Both the position numbers and the translations under genes were made by a program. Below, piece after piece: positions 34,791-44,303 of a stretch of 64,000 nucleotides of DNA. The stretch spans positions 32,085-96,084 of the forward strand of contig VGBT01000006.1 of assembly GCA_016870395.1 (NCBI GenBank), read 5' to 3'. The notes under the pieces were generated by a model. It saw nothing but the letters and a program-made list of their open reading frames with translations. It made no database searches and was not told where the DNA came from. Origin of the DNA: Actinomycetota bacterium. GTDB taxonomy: Bacteria > Actinomycetota > Acidimicrobiia > IMCC26256 > JAENVU01. Positions within the stretch are counted from its first letter, which is position 1, and the number at the start of each line of letters is the position of its first letter.

Positions 34791-37700
34791 GTGTTCCTGA
34801 AGTCGTTGACCCTGCGCGGGTTCAAGTCGTTTGCCGACAAGACCGTGCTCGAGTTCGAGCCGGGCATCATGGTCGTCGTCGGCCCGAACGGCTCGGGCAA
34901 GTCGAACCTCGTCGACGCGGTGGCCTGGGTGCTCGGCGCCCAGGGCCCGCGGACCCTGCGGGGCGGGAAGATGGATGACGTCATCTTCGCCGGCACCCCG
35001 GACCGCCCGGCTCTGGGCCGGGCCGAGGTTTCCCTCACGATCGACAACTCCGCCGGTCCGCTGCCGATCGAGTTCTCTGAGGTCACGATCACCCGAACGC
35101 TGTTCCGCAACGGCGACTCCGAGTACGCGATCAACGGAGCGCCCTGCCGACTGCTCGACATCCAGGAGCTGCTCTCCGACACCGGCATCGGCCGCCAGCA
35201 GCACGTGATCGTCGGCCAGGGCCAGATCGACGCGGTGCTCAACTCGCGCCCGGAGGACCGCAGGGCCGTGATCGAGGAGGCCGCCGGGATCCTCAAGTAC
35301 CGCAAGCGACGCGAGAAGGCCGAGCGCCGACTGGAGGCGACCGAGGGCAACCTGCTCCGACTCAACGACCTGCTGCGCGAGGTGCGCCGCGGCCTCGCGC
35401 CCCTCCAGAAGCAGGCCGACGCGGCGCGCCGCCACGGGGGACTGGTGTCCGAGCTCCACGCGATCCGGCTCCACCTCGCCGGTCACGAGCTCGCCGGCCT
35501 CCAGGCCAAAGGCGAGCGCCTGCGCGACCAGTCGCACGCGCTCGCCCGCACCGAGGCGACCGTCCAGGCACGCCTGCGCGAGCTCGACCTCGCCGTTCTC
35601 GACGCCGAGCAGGCGCTCACCGACGCCGGTCACGGCGACGTGGCCGACGCGCTCGTGCGTGTGGAGTCGATGCGGGAGCGGGCCAGAGGCCTGCGTGCGC
35701 TGCTCGGGGAGAAGCAGCGCGGGCTCGCCCGGGAGCTCGCGGCTGCAGCCGACGAAGGTGTCATCGAGACCCTCGTCGCCGATGCCGGTGGGCTGCGGGC
35801 CGAGCTCGTCGCCGTCGACGAGGAGGTTGCGGCGGCGGTCGGCAGGGTCGCCGAGGTCGAGGCCGCCGAGCGGCGCGTCGCGGCTGAGCTGGAGGCGTTC
35901 GAGGCCGGTGCACCGCAGGCCGATCCTGGCGCGGATGCCCGGGCGGTGGGGCGCGAGCTGGCCGCCCGCGGTGACGCACTGGCCCGCGTCGACGCCGAGC
36001 TGGCCCGCCTCGACGCGCGCGCCGACGGGCTCGAGGCGCGCATCGCGCGGCTCGGCGTCAGCACCGGGCCATCGCTCGAGGACTCCCGCCGCCACCTTGC
36101 CGACGCGGAGTCGAGACTCGGTGTGGCCGAAACCGCGTGGCGCGACGCCACGGCCGACGTGAACCGCTGGCAGTCGCGGGCCGAAGCGCTCGGGCAGTCG
36201 CTCGACGATCCCCGCAGCCGGGCGGGCGCCACCCTGCTCGCAGGGTTCGAGGGCGTGGCCGGGAGCCTGGTCGATTATGTCGACATCGAGGAGGGCACCG
36301 AGGCGGCGGTCGCCGGAGCGCTCGGCGACGCGATGAGCGCGGTCGTGGTGACGGGTGGCGCCCGGGCCCGCGACGCGGTCGAACGACTTGCCGGCGGCGA
36401 CGCGCGCGCGTTGCTCCTCGTGCTCGACGAGCGCGACACCGAGGTGACGCCCGGTGCGACGCTCGCCCCCACCGGGGCGCGCGCCCTCGCGGGCTGCGTC
36501 CGGTCGCACCTGCCGGGGCTCCAGGCCACGCTGACCCGACTGCTCGGCGGGTACGTGCTAGCCGAGGGGGGCTGGCAGGCCGCCGTCGACCTCGCGATCG
36601 AGAACTCCGACCTCACGGTCATGACTCGCGCCGGTGACCGCTTCGGCGGGGGGGCACCCTGGCGCTTCGGGAGCGGTGAGAGTGCGACGGTCACCCGCGC
36701 CGCACTCGAGGAGGCGATCGAGAACGCGACGTCGGCGGAGGCTGCGGCGCAGCGGGCCGAGGCCGCGCTGGGTGAGGCACGCGCCGTGCTCGGCCAAACA
36801 CGCGAGACCGAACGGGCTGCGGGTGAGGCTGCGCGCGCGGAACGGGAGCGCGACGAGCGGGCATCGGAGCTCGAGGCGGTCCGGGCTGAGCGCGTCGGCC
36901 TGCTCGACGCGCAGTCTGCCGATCGCGCGCGGATCGCCGAGCTCGAAGCGCAGCTGCCCGCACTCGTTGCCGCCGAGGCCGACGCCCAGACGCGCCAGAC
37001 GGCGCGCGCCGAGGCCCGCGTCGCGATCGAGGAGCGCATGCGCGTGGCCGTCGCGCTCCGCCGTGAGCTCGACGTTCGCGCCGCCGCGACGGAGGAGCGG
37101 CGCGCGCTGCTCACCCGGCGCCTCGACGAGGTCGAAGTGCGTCTGGCCCGGGATCCCGAGGCGAAGGCCGCGGCGGAACGTTACCGGGCGGCCCTGGAGC
37201 GGAAGGCCGGGGCCTACGAGGAGGTCGAACAGCGCCTCGACGGCCAGATGGTCCGGATCGAAGGGGTGCTCGGCCGACTGCGCGAGGAACGCCGAGCCCA
37301 GACCGAGCGGGCGAACGCCGCCGGGGGGAAGCTCGAGGTGCTGCGCACCGAGCGGTCCGCCCTCGAGCGGGAGCTGGCCGAGACGCGTGAACGCCAGCAG
37401 CGCCGTGAGGTCGAGGACGCCGAGACGCGGATGCGGCTCGAGGCCGTGGTCGAGCGCATCCGCACCGAGTTCGACACGGAGCCCGCGACCGCACTCGACG
37501 CGCCCGCGCCAGAGGTCGCCGACGGCACGACGCTCGCCGGTCGCGCTCGCGACCTGGAGCGAGAGCTGCGCATCATGGGCCCGATCAACCCGCTCGCACT
37601 CGAGGAGTTCGACGCACTCCAGGAGCGCCACGACTTCCTGTCCCAGCAGCTCGAAGACGTGAAGAACAGCCGGCGAGAGCTGCAGCGGGTGATCAAGGCC

Positions 37701-38186
37701 GTCGACAGGGAGATCGTGAGCGTCTTCGAAACCGCGTTCGCCGACGTGCGGGAGAACTTCTCGAGCCTCTTCGCCACGCTCTTCCCGGGCGGGTCGGGAC
37801 GCATCTTCCTCACCGACCCCGCCGACCTGCTCTCCACCGGGATCGAGATGGAGGCCCGGCCTTCCGGCAAGAACACGCGGCGCCTCTCGCTGCTCTCCGG
37901 TGGCGAGCGCTCGCTCACCGCGATGGCGTTCCTGTTCGGCGTGTTCCGAGCTCGGCCGTCGCCCTTCTACCTGCTCGACGAGGTGGAGGCCGCGCTCGAC
38001 GACGTCAACCTCCACCGCTTCCTGGATCTCGTGCACGAGTTCCGCGACGACGCGCAGCTGCTGATCGTGTCGCACCAGAAGCGCACGATGGAGGCGGGCG
38101 ACTGCCTGTACGGCGTGTCGATGCCTCCCGGCGGCTCCAGCCGCGTCATCAGCCAGCGGATGCGCGGCGAGATCGTGCTCGACTGA
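34791..38186 (+). CDS. smc: Chromosome segregation ATPase SMC
   Basis: A 1131-residue SMC protein. The N-terminal Walker A is GPNGSGKSN (residues 31-39) and VIVGQGQID follows. Long coiled-coil arms surround a hinge (about residues 480-600, including GSLVDYVDIEEGTEAAVAGA). The C-terminal head has LSLLSGGERSLTAMAFLFG (signature) and PFYLLDEVEAALDDVN (Walker B). It holds sister chromosomes for segregation. The GTG start has AGGGAG upstream. scpA and scpB are not in the window. Confidence 0.95.
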   Translation: MFLKSLTLRGFKSFADKTVLEFEPGIMVVVGPNGSGKSNLVDAVAWVLGAQGPRTLRGGKMDDVIFAGTPDRPALGRAEVSLTIDNSAGPLPIEFSEVTITRTLFRNGDSEYAINGAPCRLLDIQELLSDTGIGRQQHVIVGQGQIDAVLNSRPEDRRAVIEEAAGILKYRKRREKAERRLEATEGNLLRLNDLLREVRRGLAPLQKQADAARRHGGLVSELHAIRLHLAGHELAGLQAKGERLRDQSHALARTEATVQARLRELDLAVLDAEQALTDAGHGDVADALVRVESMRERARGLRALLGEKQRGLARELAAAADEGVIETLVADAGGLRAELVAVDEEVAAAVGRVAEVEAAERRVAAELEAFEAGAPQADPGADARAVGRELAARGDALARVDAELARLDARADGLEARIARLGVSTGPSLEDSRRHLADAESRLGVAETAWRDATADVNRWQSRAEALGQSLDDPRSRAGATLLAGFEGVAGSLVDYVDIEEGTEAAVAGALGDAMSAVVVTGGARARDAVERLAGGDARALLLVLDERDTEVTPGATLAPTGARALAGCVRSHLPGLQATLTRLLGGYVLAEGGWQAAVDLAIENSDLTVMTRAGDRFGGGAPWRFGSGESATVTRAALEEAIENATSAEAAAQRAEAALGEARAVLGQTRETERAAGEAARAERERDERASELEAVRAERVGLLDAQSADRARIAELEAQLPALVAAEADAQTRQTARAEARVAIEERMRVAVALRRELDVRAAATEERRALLTRRLDEVEVRLARDPEAKAAAERYRAALERKAGAYEEVEQRLDGQMVRIEGVLGRLREERRAQTERANAAGGKLEVLRTERSALERELAETRERQQRREVEDAETRMRLEAVVERIRTEFDTEPATALDAPAPEVADGTTLAGRARDLERELRIMGPINPLALEEFDALQERHDFLSQQLEDVKNSRRELQRVIKAVDREIVSVFETAFADVRENFSSLFATLFPGGSGRIFLTDPADLLSTGIEMEARPSGKNTRRLSLLSGGERSLTAMAFLFGVFRARPSPFYLLDEVEAALDDVNLHRFLDLVHEFRDDAQLLIVSHQKRTMEAGDCLYGVSMPPGGSSRVISQRMRGEIVLD

Positions 38187-38190
38187 CGCC

Positions 38191-39234
38191 GTGTCCGGCC
38201 CGATGCTGCTCGCGGCCGCGCCCCACGCGTCTCAGGGGTCGGAGCTGGAGAAGGTCGCGGCATGCGGGCAACCCGGCACGCAGGCATGGCTCTGCTCGAC
38301 GGTCTACGACCTGACCGGCAGCCAGCAGGCCGCCGAGGTCGCCGACGACCTCGCGCCACTGTTCAACATGCTCGTGATTTTCGTCGTGGCGTACGTCGCG
38401 GTGATGGTCGCCCGGCGGGTGATCAAGCGGGTGGTGCGCAAGCTCGCGCAGGAAGAGACCGGCCACCGGATCTCGCGTCTCAAGGCCAAGACCGGCATCT
38501 CGCTACTCGAGACTTCGGCGGTCCCGTCGGCGCGACGCGCGCTTCGCGCCGAGACGATCGGAGCGGTCCTGCGCAGCGTCGTGACCGCGCTCGTCTGGAC
38601 GACCGCGGTGCTGATGGTGCTCGAGGAGCTGAACGTGAACCTCGCGGCGATCGGCGTCGGCGCGGGGATCATCGGCGTCGCGATCGGCTTCGGGTCGCAG
38701 TCGCTGGTGAAGGACTTCCTCTCCGGCCTCTTCATGCTGGTCGAGGACCAGTACGGCGTTGGCGACGTGATCGACGCCGACGTCGCGAGCGGCACGGTCG
38801 AGGGTGTGAGCCTGCGCACGACGCGCCTGCGTGACGTCGAGGGCACGGTGTGGCACGTGCCCAACGGCGAGATCCGGCGTGTCGGGAACAAGAGCCAGCA
38901 GTGGTCCCGCGCACTGCTCGACGTGGCCGTCGCGTACGACGTCGACCTCGATCGAGCGGTCTCCGTGGTGAAGGCCGCGGCCGACGCCGTGTGGCGCGAC
39001 CCGGCGTACGCCCGGGTGATCCTCGAGGAACCGGAGGTGTGGGGCGCTGAGCAGGTGACGGCCGAGCAGATCCTCATCCGACTCGTCGTGAAGACGAAGC
39101 CGCTCGAGCAGTGGCGGGTCGCCCGCGAGCTGCGGGCCCGGCTCAAGGTGGCGCTCGACGACGCCGGCATCGACCGCAGCTTCCAGCCGGTGGTGACCTT
39201 CCGCGCCGAGGGCCGGGTGCCACCCGGCCGTTAG
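38191..39234 (+). CDS. MscS-type mechanosensitive channel
   Basis: A 347-residue small-conductance mechanosensitive channel family protein. An N-terminal helix (FNMLVIFVVAYVAVMVARRV), a second helix region (SVVTALVWTTAVLMVL) and the pore-lining TM3 (IGVGAGIIGVAIGFGSQSLVKDFLSG) precede the cytoplasmic beta domain (EDQYGVGDVIDADVASGTV) and WHVPNGEIRRVGNKSQQWSR. It releases solutes on membrane stretch. It starts 4 bases after smc and ends 12 bases before ftsY. Confidence 0.9.
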   Translation: MSGPMLLAAAPHASQGSELEKVAACGQPGTQAWLCSTVYDLTGSQQAAEVADDLAPLFNMLVIFVVAYVAVMVARRVIKRVVRKLAQEETGHRISRLKAKTGISLLETSAVPSARRALRAETIGAVLRSVVTALVWTTAVLMVLEELNVNLAAIGVGAGIIGVAIGFGSQSLVKDFLSGLFMLVEDQYGVGDVIDADVASGTVEGVSLRTTRLRDVEGTVWHVPNGEIRRVGNKSQQWSRALLDVAVAYDVDLDRAVSVVKAAADAVWRDPAYARVILEEPEVWGAEQVTAEQILIRLVVKTKPLEQWRVARELRARLKVALDDAGIDRSFQPVVTFRAEGRVPPGR

Positions 39235-39246
39235 CATCGCCCGCCC

Positions 39247-40380
39247 ATGGATTCCGAGCTGCTCGTCGTCGTCCTGATCCTCGCGTTCGCGGTCGTGCTG
39301 ATCGCGGGCGGGCTCCTCCTCTCGCGACGTGCCGGTGGGGTGGGCGCAGCGCCCTCACCGACCGCGCCTTCCCCAACCGAGCGTGCCCCGATCGCCGAGG
39401 CCGAAGCCGAGGCAGAAGCCCAGCTCGAGACCATCACGGCCACGGAGGCGCAGGTCGTCGAGCCGGCCGTCGAGGCACCGGCGGCTCGTCCCCGGCTGCG
39501 CGACCGGCTCGGCAAGACTCGGGCTGCCTTCGCGGGCGCGCTCGGGGGTCTCAGCGGCCGGGGCAAGGTCGACGCCGAGACGTGGGAGGAGCTCGAGGAG
39601 GCGCTGATCCTCGCGGATGTCGGAGTTCCCACCGCGACGAGGATCCTCGAGGACGTGAAGGCGCGGGCCGCCCGGGAGAAGGCCGACGCCGACGGGGTGC
39701 TCCCGCTCCTCAAGGCCGAGCTGCTCGACCTGCTCACGCCGGGGGAGCGGTCGCTCACGTTCACGACCGACGAGCCCAACGTGTGGATGTTCGTCGGGGT
39801 GAACGGGGTCGGCAAGACCACGACGATCGCGAAGCTCGCCCGGCAGCAGGTGACCGAGGGCCGCACCGTCGTGCTGGCCGCGGCTGACACCTTCCGGGCC
39901 GCGGCGGCCGAGCAGCTCGGGCACTGGGCCGAGGCCGTGGGCGCCGACCTGGTGCGCGGCCAGGAAGGTGCGGATCCGGGCTCGGTCGTGTTCGACGCGA
40001 TGAGCGCGGCGACCGGCCGCGGGGCCGACCTGGTGCTCGTCGACACCGCGGGCCGGCTTCACACCAAGGTCAACTTGATGGAGGAGCTGAAGAAGCTCCG
40101 CCGGATCGTCGATCGCACGCCTGGTGCGCTGAAGGAGGTGCTCCTGGTCGTGGACGCGAGCACCGGCCAGAACGGGCTCACCCAGGCGCGGCAGTTCACC
40201 GAGGCCGTCGAGGTCACGGGCGTCGTGCTCACCAAGCTCGACGGCACTGCCAAGGGCGGCATCGTGCTCGCGATCCAGGCCGAGCTGGGCATCCCGGTCA
40301 AGGTGATCGGCGTCGGCGAAGGTGCCGACGACCTCGTCGCGTTCGATCCCGCGGAATTCGTCGACGCGCTGTTCGCCTAG
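39247..40380 (+). CDS. ftsY: Signal recognition particle receptor FtsY
   Basis: A 377-residue SRP receptor GTPase. An N-terminal membrane helix (LLVVVLILAFAVVLIAGGLLL) and an acidic Ala/Glu-rich linker precede the NG domain. GTPase motifs: GVNGVGKTTTIAKLA (G1), DTFRAAAAEQL, DTAGRLHTKVN (G3), TKLDGTAKGG (G4). It docks ribosome-nascent-chain-SRP complexes at the membrane. Its stop codon TAG doubles as the start of a TAGCCT -10-like hexamer before ffh. Confidence 0.95.
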   Translation: MDSELLVVVLILAFAVVLIAGGLLLSRRAGGVGAAPSPTAPSPTERAPIAEAEAEAEAQLETITATEAQVVEPAVEAPAARPRLRDRLGKTRAAFAGALGGLSGRGKVDAETWEELEEALILADVGVPTATRILEDVKARAAREKADADGVLPLLKAELLDLLTPGERSLTFTTDEPNVWMFVGVNGVGKTTTIAKLARQQVTEGRTVVLAAADTFRAAAAEQLGHWAEAVGADLVRGQEGADPGSVVFDAMSAATGRGADLVLVDTAGRLHTKVNLMEELKKLRRIVDRTPGALKEVLLVVDASTGQNGLTQARQFTEAVEVTGVVLTKLDGTAKGGIVLAIQAELGIPVKVIGVGEGADDLVAFDPAEFVDALFA

Positions 40381-40383
40381 CCT
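40378..40383 (+). promoter_or_regulatory. -10-like TAGCCT before ffh
   Basis: Includes the ftsY stop codon and ends 8 bases before the ffh ATG. It suggests ffh can also be made from its own leaderless transcript. Confidence 0.35.
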
Positions 40384-40391
40384 CGTCCACG

Positions 40392-41747
40392 ATGTTCGAC
40401 GCGCTCTCGGATCGGTTCGACGGGATCTTCACGCGGCTGCGCAGTCGCGGGAAGCTCAACGAACGCGACGTCGACGAGGTCGCCCGGGAGATCCGGCTCG
40501 CGCTGCTCGAGGCCGATGTCAGCGTCAGGGTCGTCAAGGACTTCATCGCACGCGTGAAGGCTCGCGCCCACGGCGCCGAGGTGCAGAAGAGCCTCAGTCC
40601 TGCACAGCAAGTGATCAAGATCGTTCACGAAGAGCTCGTCACCACCCTCGGCGGCGTGTCGGGCAAGCTCGAGATGAGCCCCAAGCCGCCGACGGTCGTG
40701 ATGCTCTGTGGGCTCCAGGGATCGGGCAAGACCACGGCGACCGCGAAGCTCGCCCGCCTGCTGAAGGGGCAGGGGCTGGGCGTGCTGCTGGTCGCGGCCG
40801 ATCTGCAGCGGCCGGCCGCGGTCGAGCAGCTGCGGGTGCTCGGCTCCCGCCTCGACCTGCCGGTGTGGTCCGCGCCCGACGACGGACCGAAAGATCCGGT
40901 GGCGGTCGCGCGCACCTCGCTCGAGGAGGCCGCGCGCCTGGGAAAGAACGTCGTGATCGTCGACACCGCCGGCCGGCTCCACGTCGACGCGGAGCTGATG
41001 GACGAGCTCCGCCGCGTGCGCGACGTGGTCCGACCGACCGACACGCTGCTGGTGGTCGACGCGATGACCGGCCAGGAGGCTGTCAACGTCGCCGCCGCGT
41101 TCGACGAGGCCGTGGGTCTCGACGGCGTGGTGCTCACCAAGATCGACGGCGACGCGCGCGGTGGCGCGGCGTTGTCGGTGAAGGAGGTGGTCGGCAAGCC
41201 GATCCTCTTCGTGGGCACGGGGGAGAAGGTCGAGGACTTCGAGGCCTTCCACCCGGACCGGATGGCCAGTCGCATCCTCGGGATGGGCGACGTGCTCACG
41301 CTGATCGAGAAAGCGGAGGAGGCTTTCGACGAGGGGGCGGCGGCGAAGGCCCAGGAGCAGCTCCAGAAGGGCCAGTTCACGCTCGAGGACTTCCTTGACC
41401 AGATGCGCCAGGTCAAGAAGATGGGACCGATCGGCAACCTCCTGAGGATGATGCCGGGCATGCCCAAGGAGCTTCGTCAAGCCGAGGTGGGCGAGGGTGA
41501 GCTCGCGCGCATCGAGGCGATCATCTGCTCGATGACGCCGACCGAGCGGCGCGATCCGGCGCTGATCAACGGCTCGCGGCGCGTTCGCATCGCCCGCGGC
41601 AGCGGAACGACGACCTCCGAGGTCAACGCGCTGCTCAAGCAGTTCAAGATGGTCCAGCAGATGATGCGCTCGATGGCGGGCGGCAAGCGTCCCAAGCTCA
41701 AGGGCCTCGCCGGGATGGACCTCAGCGAGCTCACCGGGGGTCACTAG
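40392..41747 (+). CDS. ffh: Signal recognition particle protein Ffh
   Basis: A 451-residue SRP54 homologue. NG-domain motifs are GLQGSGKTTATAKLA, DLQRPAAVEQL, DTAGRLHVDAELM and TKIDGDARGG. The C-terminal Met-rich M domain (LLRMMPGMPKELRQ, QMMRSMAGG) binds signal peptides and SRP RNA. It partners with FtsY encoded just upstream. rpsP follows, as in many bacteria. Confidence 0.96.
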   Translation: MFDALSDRFDGIFTRLRSRGKLNERDVDEVAREIRLALLEADVSVRVVKDFIARVKARAHGAEVQKSLSPAQQVIKIVHEELVTTLGGVSGKLEMSPKPPTVVMLCGLQGSGKTTATAKLARLLKGQGLGVLLVAADLQRPAAVEQLRVLGSRLDLPVWSAPDDGPKDPVAVARTSLEEAARLGKNVVIVDTAGRLHVDAELMDELRRVRDVVRPTDTLLVVDAMTGQEAVNVAAAFDEAVGLDGVVLTKIDGDARGGAALSVKEVVGKPILFVGTGEKVEDFEAFHPDRMASRILGMGDVLTLIEKAEEAFDEGAAAKAQEQLQKGQFTLEDFLDQMRQVKKMGPIGNLLRMMPGMPKELRQAEVGEGELARIEAIICSMTPTERRDPALINGSRRVRIARGSGTTTSEVNALLKQFKMVQQMMRSMAGGKRPKLKGLAGMDLSELTGGH

Positions 41748-41782
41748 GTCTTCCGGAGGCGGCATCGAGGCGGCTCCTCCGC

Positions 41783-41788
41783 TAGCCT
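41783..41788 (+). promoter_or_regulatory. -10-like TAGCCT for rpsP
   Basis: About 35 bases before the rpsP GTG, with a GAGAGGAA ribosome-binding site between them. Confidence 0.35.
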
Positions 41789-41823
41789 TGCCTGTCCCCG
41801 TAGCACCGAGAGGAATCGTTGCC

Positions 41824-42282
41824 GTGGCAGTGAAGATCCGCCTCATGCGGGTGGGCAAGAAGAAGCAGCCGTCGTACCGGGTCGTCGTGGCCGACGGCCG
41901 GTCGCCGCGCGATGGGCGCTACATCGAGATCCTCGGCCAGTACCGGCCGCGTGAGGAGCCCTCCGCGTTCACGGTCGCCGACGAGAAGGTTCTCGCCTGG
42001 CTCCGCCAGGGCGCGCAGCCGAGCGAGCAGGTGCACCGCCTGCTCGTCGGCGCCGGGATCTGGGAGCGCTACGAGTCGGATCGCTCGACGCAGTCGAAGG
42101 CGGTCCGGACCGCAGCCGCGAAGGCCAAGGGCGCCGAGGTCGCCCGGGCCGAGCGCGAGGAGAAGGCGAAGGTCGAGGCGGAAGCAGCCGCCGCGCAGGC
42201 GAAGGCCGACGCAGAGGCGCAAGCCGCGAGCGAGGCTGCGGCGGCCGAGCAGAGCGAGACCGGCGCCGAGGACCAGTCGTGA
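41824..42282 (+). CDS. rpsP: 30S ribosomal protein S16
   Basis: A 152-residue S16. The core (AVKIRLMRVGKKKQPSYRVVVAD through YIEILGQYRP) is normal. About 60 extra C-terminal residues are Ala/Glu/Lys-rich and helical (EVARAEREEKAKVEAEAAA), a tail not found in short S16 proteins. The GTG at 41824 follows a good ribosome-binding site. The stop overlaps the khpA start (GTGA). Confidence 0.94.
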   Translation: MAVKIRLMRVGKKKQPSYRVVVADGRSPRDGRYIEILGQYRPREEPSAFTVADEKVLAWLRQGAQPSEQVHRLLVGAGIWERYESDRSTQSKAVRTAAAKAKGAEVARAEREEKAKVEAEAAAAQAKADAEAQAASEAAAAEQSETGAEDQS

Positions 42283-42596
42283 GCGACGACGACTACGACG
42301 ACGACTACGACGACGACTACGACGACGAGGTCGCGGGCGAGGGCAACCGGGTGCTCGGCGGACGTGCGAAGGCCGTCGTGGAGCACGTGACGCGGGCGAT
42401 CGCGGACGAGCCCGAGGCGATCGAGGTCGACGTCGTCGAGCGGCGCGACGAGGTGATGCTCCTCGTGCACGCCGACCAGTCCGACATGGGTCGTCTGATC
42501 GGCAAGCGGGGCCGCGTCATCCAGGCGCTCCGCCAGGTGACCCGGGCCGCGGGCGCGGCCGAGGGGATCAAGGCCTCCGTCGACATCGTCGAGTAG
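42279..42596 (+). CDS. khpA: KH-domain RNA-binding protein KhpA with Asp/Tyr repeat
   Basis: A 105-residue KH protein. The C-terminal KH domain carries the GRLIGKRGRVIQALRQ loop (G-x-x-G). The N-terminus is MSDDDYDDDYDDDYDDE, a run of three DDDY units coded by repeated GAC-GAC-TAC triplets. KhpA works in ribosome assembly and RNA binding in other bacteria. The repeat is an unusual acidic tail. It overlaps rpsP by 4 bases, and rimM follows at 6 bases. Confidence 0.88.
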   Translation: MSDDDYDDDYDDDYDDEVAGEGNRVLGGRAKAVVEHVTRAIADEPEAIEVDVVERRDEVMLLVHADQSDMGRLIGKRGRVIQALRQVTRAAGAAEGIKASVDIVE

Positions 42597-42602
42597 CGAC
42601 CG

Positions 42603-43097
42603 GTGAGCGCGCCGGCGCACCTCGAGGTCGGCCGGATCGGACGGGCGCACGGCCTGCACGGGGAGGTGAGCGTCACGCTCACGACCAATCGCGAGGAGCG
42701 CGTCGCCCCTGGCGCGACGCTGCACGCGGCCGACCGTGACCTCGTCGTCGCTTCGTCCCGGCGGCACCAACGACGATGGCTAGTGCGGTTCGAGGGCGTC
42801 GACGACCGCGATGCTGCCGAGGCGCTGCGGGGCGAGGTGCTCACCGCTGAGCCTCTCCCGAGCGAGGAGGGAGAGCTGTGGGTGCACGAGCTCGTGGGCG
42901 CGACCGTCGCCGACCGTTCGGGCACCACGCTCGGCACGGTCGTCGCGGTGGAGGCGAACCCTGCGAGTGACCTCCTCGTGCTCGCCCCGGTCGGGGGAGG
43001 CAGCGACCTGCTCGTCCCGATGGCGTTCGTGGTGCATCACGGGCACGGGCGGGTGGTGGTGGACGTGCCCGAAGGGCTCTTCGACCTGAACTCGTAA
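42603..43097 (+). CDS. rimM: Ribosome maturation factor RimM
   Basis: A 164-residue protein. LEVGRIGRAHGLHGEVSVTL is the family start, and HELVGATVADRSGTTLGTVV and LLVPMAFVVHHGHGRVVVD belong to the PRC-barrel domain. RimM binds S19 and aids 30S head assembly. It starts at a GTG and sits 10 bases before trmD. Confidence 0.93.
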   Translation: MSAPAHLEVGRIGRAHGLHGEVSVTLTTNREERVAPGATLHAADRDLVVASSRRHQRRWLVRFEGVDDRDAAEALRGEVLTAEPLPSEEGELWVHELVGATVADRSGTTLGTVVAVEANPASDLLVLAPVGGGSDLLVPMAFVVHHGHGRVVVDVPEGLFDLNS

Positions 43098-43107
43098 AAG
43101 GAACGGC

Positions 43108-43839
43108 ATGCGCATCGACGTCTTCACGATCTTCCCGGAGTACCTCGAGGGTCCGCTCGGCGTGTCGCTGATCGGCCGGGCGCGAACCGATGGGCTGATC
43201 GATGTGCGTCTGCACGATCCGCGCGAGCACGCGACCGACCGTCACCGCAGCATCGACGACGCTCCGTTCGGTGGTGGCGCGGGGATGGTGATGATGCCCG
43301 AGCCCCTCTTCGCGGCGGTGGAGGCCGAGACCCCGCCGCGCCCGCTGTTGCTGCTCGGTGCCGGTGGCCGCCCGTTCGACCAGGCCTTCGCGCGGGAGCT
43401 GGCGGCCGGTGACGGGTTCTCGCTGCTGTGCGGGCGCTACGAGGGCGTCGACCAGCGCGTCGCCGAGCACCTCTGCGACGGGGAGCTGAGCGTGGGCGAC
43501 GTCGTGCTCGCCGGTGGGGAGGCCGCCGCCTTGGTGGTGATCGAGGCGGTCGGGAGGCTCGTCCCCGGGGTCATGGGCAACGAGGCCTCGGGATCCGAGG
43601 AGTCCTTCAGCGAAGGGTTGCTCGAATACCCCCAGTACACGCGCCCGGCCGAGTTCCGAGGCTGGGCGGTACCGGAGGTGCTGCGTTCGGGTGACCATGC
43701 CCGGGTCGCTCGCTGGCGCCGAGCGGCAGCGCTGCGCCGAACGCTCGCGCTCCGTCCCGACCTCCTCGGCGGGCGCGCACTCACCGCCGACCAGCAGGCG
43801 GCGCTCGACGAGTTCGAAGCCCAGCACGAGTCGCCCTGA
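43108..43839 (+). CDS. trmD: tRNA (guanine-N1)-methyltransferase TrmD
   Basis: A 243-residue SPOUT enzyme (EC 2.1.1.228) methylating G37 of tRNAs read at CNN codons. [53 protein letters not shown] (SAM knot) and [17 protein letters not shown] are present. ATG with an AAAGGA box at 43097-43102. It is standard in the rpsP-rimM-trmD-rplS order. Confidence 0.96.
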   Translation: MRIDVFTIFPEYLEGPLGVSLIGRARTDGLIDVRLHDPREHATDRHRSIDDAPFGGGAGMVMMPEPLFAAVEAETPPRPLLLLGAGGRPFDQAFARELAAGDGFSLLCGRYEGVDQRVAEHLCDGELSVGDVVLAGGEAAALVVIEAVGRLVPGVMGNEASGSEESFSEGLLEYPQYTRPAEFRGWAVPEVLRSGDHARVARWRRAAALRRTLALRPDLLGGRALTADQQAALDEFEAQHESP

Positions 43840-43853
43840 GACGGGCCCTCCGC

Positions 43854-43859
43854 TAACAT
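43854..43859 (+). promoter_or_regulatory. -10-like TAACAT for rplS
   Basis: About 40 bases upstream of the rplS ATG, in the gap after trmD. Confidence 0.3.
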
Positions 43860-43900
43860 CGTTGGTCGCTCCGAACCCCGAGCCGAGGACCACCCGCGCC

Positions 43901-44248
43901 ATGAACCGCACCGATCTCGTCGACCGCGCCTCGCTTCGCGACGACGTTCCGCCCTTCGCTCCCGGCGACACCCTCAAGGTGCACGTCCGCGTGGTAGAGG
44001 GGAACCGGGAGCGCGTGCAGGTCTTCCAGGGCCTGGTCATCCGACGTCACGGCTCGGGCTTGCGCGAGACGTTCACGGTCCGCAAGGTGAGCTTCGGGGT
44101 GGGAGTTGAGCGGACGTTCCCGGTCCACTCGCCGATCATCGCCAAGATCGAGGTCGCGACCCTGGGTGACGTCCGCCGCGCCAAGCTCTACTACCTGCGC
44201 GACCGCATCGGGAAGGCCGCGAAGGTCAAGGAGAGGCGCGTTCAGTAG
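43901..44248 (+). CDS. rplS: 50S ribosomal protein L19
   Basis: A 115-residue L19 that contributes to the subunit interface. [28 protein letters not shown] and [19 protein letters not shown] are the family blocks, ending with [19 protein letters not shown]. The ATG at 43901 begins the natural N-terminus. It is followed directly by the DUF2469 gene; lepB and rnhB, often found here in Actinomycetota, are absent. Confidence 0.95.
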   Translation: MNRTDLVDRASLRDDVPPFAPGDTLKVHVRVVEGNRERVQVFQGLVIRRHGSGLRETFTVRKVSFGVGVERTFPVHSPIIAKIEVATLGDVRRAKLYYLRDRIGKAAKVKERRVQ

Positions 44249-44303
44249 AACTCGGGGGGCATAGACTGCGGGATGTGAGGAAGCCCTCTCCCGGAGTCCG
44301 CTG

